The position numbers and the translations under genes are program-made. Shown in pieces: positions 6,567-7,932 of a DNA stretch of 7,932 bases. Location of the stretch: assembly GCA_028679985.1 (NCBI GenBank), contig JAJRAH010000150.1:1-7932 (forward strand). The letters are read 5' to 3'. The notes under the pieces were generated by a model that worked only from the letters and a program-made list of their open reading frames with translations, was not told the DNA's origin and searched no databases. Numbering within the stretch: position 1 is the first letter of the stretch; each line of letters starts with the position of its first letter. The DNA is from Methanomassiliicoccales archaeon (GTDB lineage: Archaea > Thermoplasmatota > Thermoplasmata > Methanomassiliicoccales > JACIVX01).

Positions 6567-6588
6567 GTGATCGGCTGGATGACCTCGG

Positions 6589-7758
6589 ATGACCAAGAGG
6601 GACTACTACGAGGTGCTGGGCGTCGGACGGAATGCCTCGGAGGAGGAGATAAAGAAGGCATACCGTCTGCTCGCAAGACAGTATCACCCCGATGTCTCGA
6701 AGTTGGACAGAAAGACGGCTGAGGAGAAGTTCAAGGAACTTTCTGAGGCCTACGAGGTCTTGGCCGATTCTGAAAAGAAGAAGCTCTACGACACCTACGG
6801 TCATACGGGTGTGAGTGGACAGTTCAGAGAGGGTGCTTTCAACTGGGGCGATTTCAGTCACTTTGGTGATCTCCGTGACATATTCTCCGATTTCGGTACC
6901 TTTGGCTTCGGAGGGACGGGCTTCGGGGACAACATATTCGACATGATTTTCGGACGTCGAAACGGGGCCTCGCAGAGTCATCGCCCAAGAAAGGGTCAGT
7001 CGACAAGGTTCGACATCGAAATCACTCTCGAAGAAGCGGCCTCCGGAGTCTCCAAGGAGGTCTCGATACCTCACTCAGTGAGGTGTGAGGACTGCGACGG
7101 AACAGGCGCGAAAGATGGAAAGGTGACGACATGCCCTTCTTGCGGAGGGAAGGGACAGATCAGCAGGTCGGAGCGAAGGGGATACAGCCAGTACGTCTCC
7201 ATCACGACATGTCCAAAATGCAGGGGAATGGGCAGGATCTCAACCGAGCCTTGTCCCGCCTGCAAGGGTAGTGGGACGACGTACAAGACGTCTAGGATCA
7301 GCATAGACATCCCCAAGGGAATAGAGGACGGAATGAATCTTCGGGTCCCTGGTGCAGGTGAAGCCGATGCAGGCGGCGGTCCTTCGGGAGACTTGTTCGT
7401 GGCCATCCACCTGAAAGAGCATGAGACGTTCAAGAGAGATGGGCCGGACGTATGGATGGACATGCCGGTCACCTTCGTTCAGGCAGCGCTTGGGGATGAA
7501 ATCGAGGTTCCCACTCTGAAGGGGAAGGCGAAGTTGAAGGTCCCCCCTGGCACTCAAGCCGATGCAGTTTTCAGGCTGAGGAGGAGCGGCCTCGGAACGG
7601 TGAACGGGGGCGGTGTCGGAGACCAGTACGTCCGCGTGAAGATCACTGTTCCCGAGAAGCTGAGCCAGGAGCAGAAAGAGCTGCTGAAACGCTTCGCGGA
7701 GCTGGAAGGGGAACTGAAGGGGAGATTCTCAAGGCTCAAGAAAGGACGCTCCAGTTGA
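6589..7758 (+). CDS. dnaJ: DnaJ (class A Hsp40 co-chaperone)
   Basis: J-protein that delivers unfolded proteins to DnaK and stimulates its ATPase. The 389-residue product has all four class A parts: a J domain (about 4-70) with the essential HPD at 33-35, a glycine- and phenylalanine-rich region (about 71-125, with DIFSDFG), a zinc-finger region with four intact repeats CEDCDGTG (166-173), CPSCGGKG (182-189), CPKCRGMG (208-215) and CPACKGSG (222-229), and two C-terminal beta domains ending in a basic tail. ATG at 6589 is the only possible start near the J domain, as an in-frame TGA lies two codons upstream (6580-6582). No Shine-Dalgarno site is at normal distance; GTGATC at 6567-6572 is 16 bases away. 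With only 22 bases after dnaK, translation may depend on coupling to the upstream gene. Confidence 0.97.
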   Translation: MTKRDYYEVLGVGRNASEEEIKKAYRLLARQYHPDVSKLDRKTAEEKFKELSEAYEVLADSEKKKLYDTYGHTGVSGQFREGAFNWGDFSHFGDLRDIFSDFGTFGFGGTGFGDNIFDMIFGRRNGASQSHRPRKGQSTRFDIEITLEEAASGVSKEVSIPHSVRCEDCDGTGAKDGKVTTCPSCGGKGQISRSERRGYSQYVSITTCPKCRGMGRISTEPCPACKGSGTTYKTSRISIDIPKGIEDGMNLRVPGAGEADAGGGPSGDLFVAIHLKEHETFKRDGPDVWMDMPVTFVQAALGDEIEVPTLKGKAKLKVPPGTQADAVFRLRRSGLGTVNGGGVGDQYVRVKITVPEKLSQEQKELLKRFAELEGELKGRFSRLKKGRSS

Positions 7759-7763
7759 TTCTT

Positions 7764-7778
7764 GAGTGGAAACCGCTC
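7764..7778 (+). terminator. Hairpin after dnaJ, possible terminator
   Basis: GAGTGG and CCGCTC form a six-base stem (one G-U pair in RNA) around an AAA loop, six bases after the dnaJ stop. A pyrimidine-rich stretch follows but no real T-run, so it may act as a 3' end structure rather than a true terminator. Confidence 0.3.
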
Positions 7779-7793
7779 TCCCTCTCGAAAAGC

Positions 7794-7801
7794 CTTATTT
7801 A
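7794..7801 (+). promoter_or_regulatory. Candidate TATA box for the transporter gene
   Basis: CTTATTTA, preceded by the purine-rich CGAAAAG that could serve as a BRE. A start near 7823 would give a leader of about 27 bases containing GAGG (7837-7840) nine bases before the ATG. It suggests that the next gene is transcribed separately from the chaperone operon. Confidence 0.5.
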
Positions 7802-7849
7802 CTGCATGACGTGTCGCCATCGAAGTCTCTTGTTAAGAGGAAGGCATAA

Positions 7850-7932
7850 ATGCGTCTCTCAATCGACCCATTCAAGGGCTATGACAGGCGAGTCTGGATA
7901 CTCTTTGTCGGAAGGATAGTCGCAGTAGCTGG
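7850..7932 (+). CDS. Probable MFS transporter, N-terminal fragment, runs off the right edge
   Basis: Only 27 full codons are inside the window. They begin MRLSIDPFKGYDRRVW and continue into a hydrophobic stretch, ILFVGRIVAVAG, that looks like the start of a first membrane helix. A short cytoplasmic leader with YDRRVWILF and then GR inside the first helix is typical of archaeal major facilitator superfamily permeases, which is the basis for the call. The substrate cannot be judged. The start is supported by a GAGG site nine bases upstream and by a TATA box at 7794. A different membrane protein family remains possible. Confidence 0.5.
   Translation, partial: MRLSIDPFKGYDRRVWILFVGRIVAVA

Noticed and set aside
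5808..6596. Long minus-strand frame of 262 codons opposite dnaK
   Set aside because: Mirror frame of a strongly conserved gene; no recognisable domain and no promoter or ribosome site.

Overview
This window reads as a stretch of archaeal chromosome, most likely from a euryarchaeote of the Thermoplasmatota type or a relative. The assignment rests on gene content: a PAN-type proteasome ATPase, an archaeal multiprotein bridging factor (MBF1), a DUF2240-family protein found in archaea, a group II chaperonin (thermosome), and AT-rich TATA boxes at the expected distance from several starts. The phylum is an inference; the domain is well supported. Base composition is moderate, roughly half GC, and looks even across the genes. 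A bacterial-type GrpE-DnaK-DnaJ set fits a mesophile or moderate thermophile, since hyperthermophilic archaea generally lack it.

Layout from left to right: the 5' two thirds of pan on the minus strand, running off the left edge; a 192-base divergent promoter region; mbf1 on the plus strand; a DUF2240 gene on the minus strand that meets mbf1 tail to tail with one base between the stop codons; a spacer of about 430 bases without a convincing gene, ending in a strong TATA box, a short leader with an inverted repeat and a textbook Shine-Dalgarno site; the thermosome gene; then grpE, dnaK and dnaJ in a tight plus-strand array (grpE and dnaK overlap by 23 bases, dnaK and dnaJ are 22 bases apart); and finally the first 27 codons of a probable major facilitator (MFS) membrane transporter with its own promoter.

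Functionally this is a protein quality-control neighbourhood. PAN unfolds proteins for the 20S proteasome, the thermosome folds proteins in a closed chamber, and DnaK with its J-protein and nucleotide-exchange factor binds and releases unfolded segments. MBF1 is a general transcription co-factor and DUF2240 has no known role. All recognisable proteins are full length where the window allows, with their key motifs intact.

I found no previously undescribed system. The points worth a second look are modest: inverted repeats in the chaperonin control region, the uncharacterised DUF2240 gene, unusual start-site arrangements at pan, grpE and dnaJ, and the bacterial-like form of DnaK. No CRISPR array, insertion sequence, tRNA or rRNA gene was seen.
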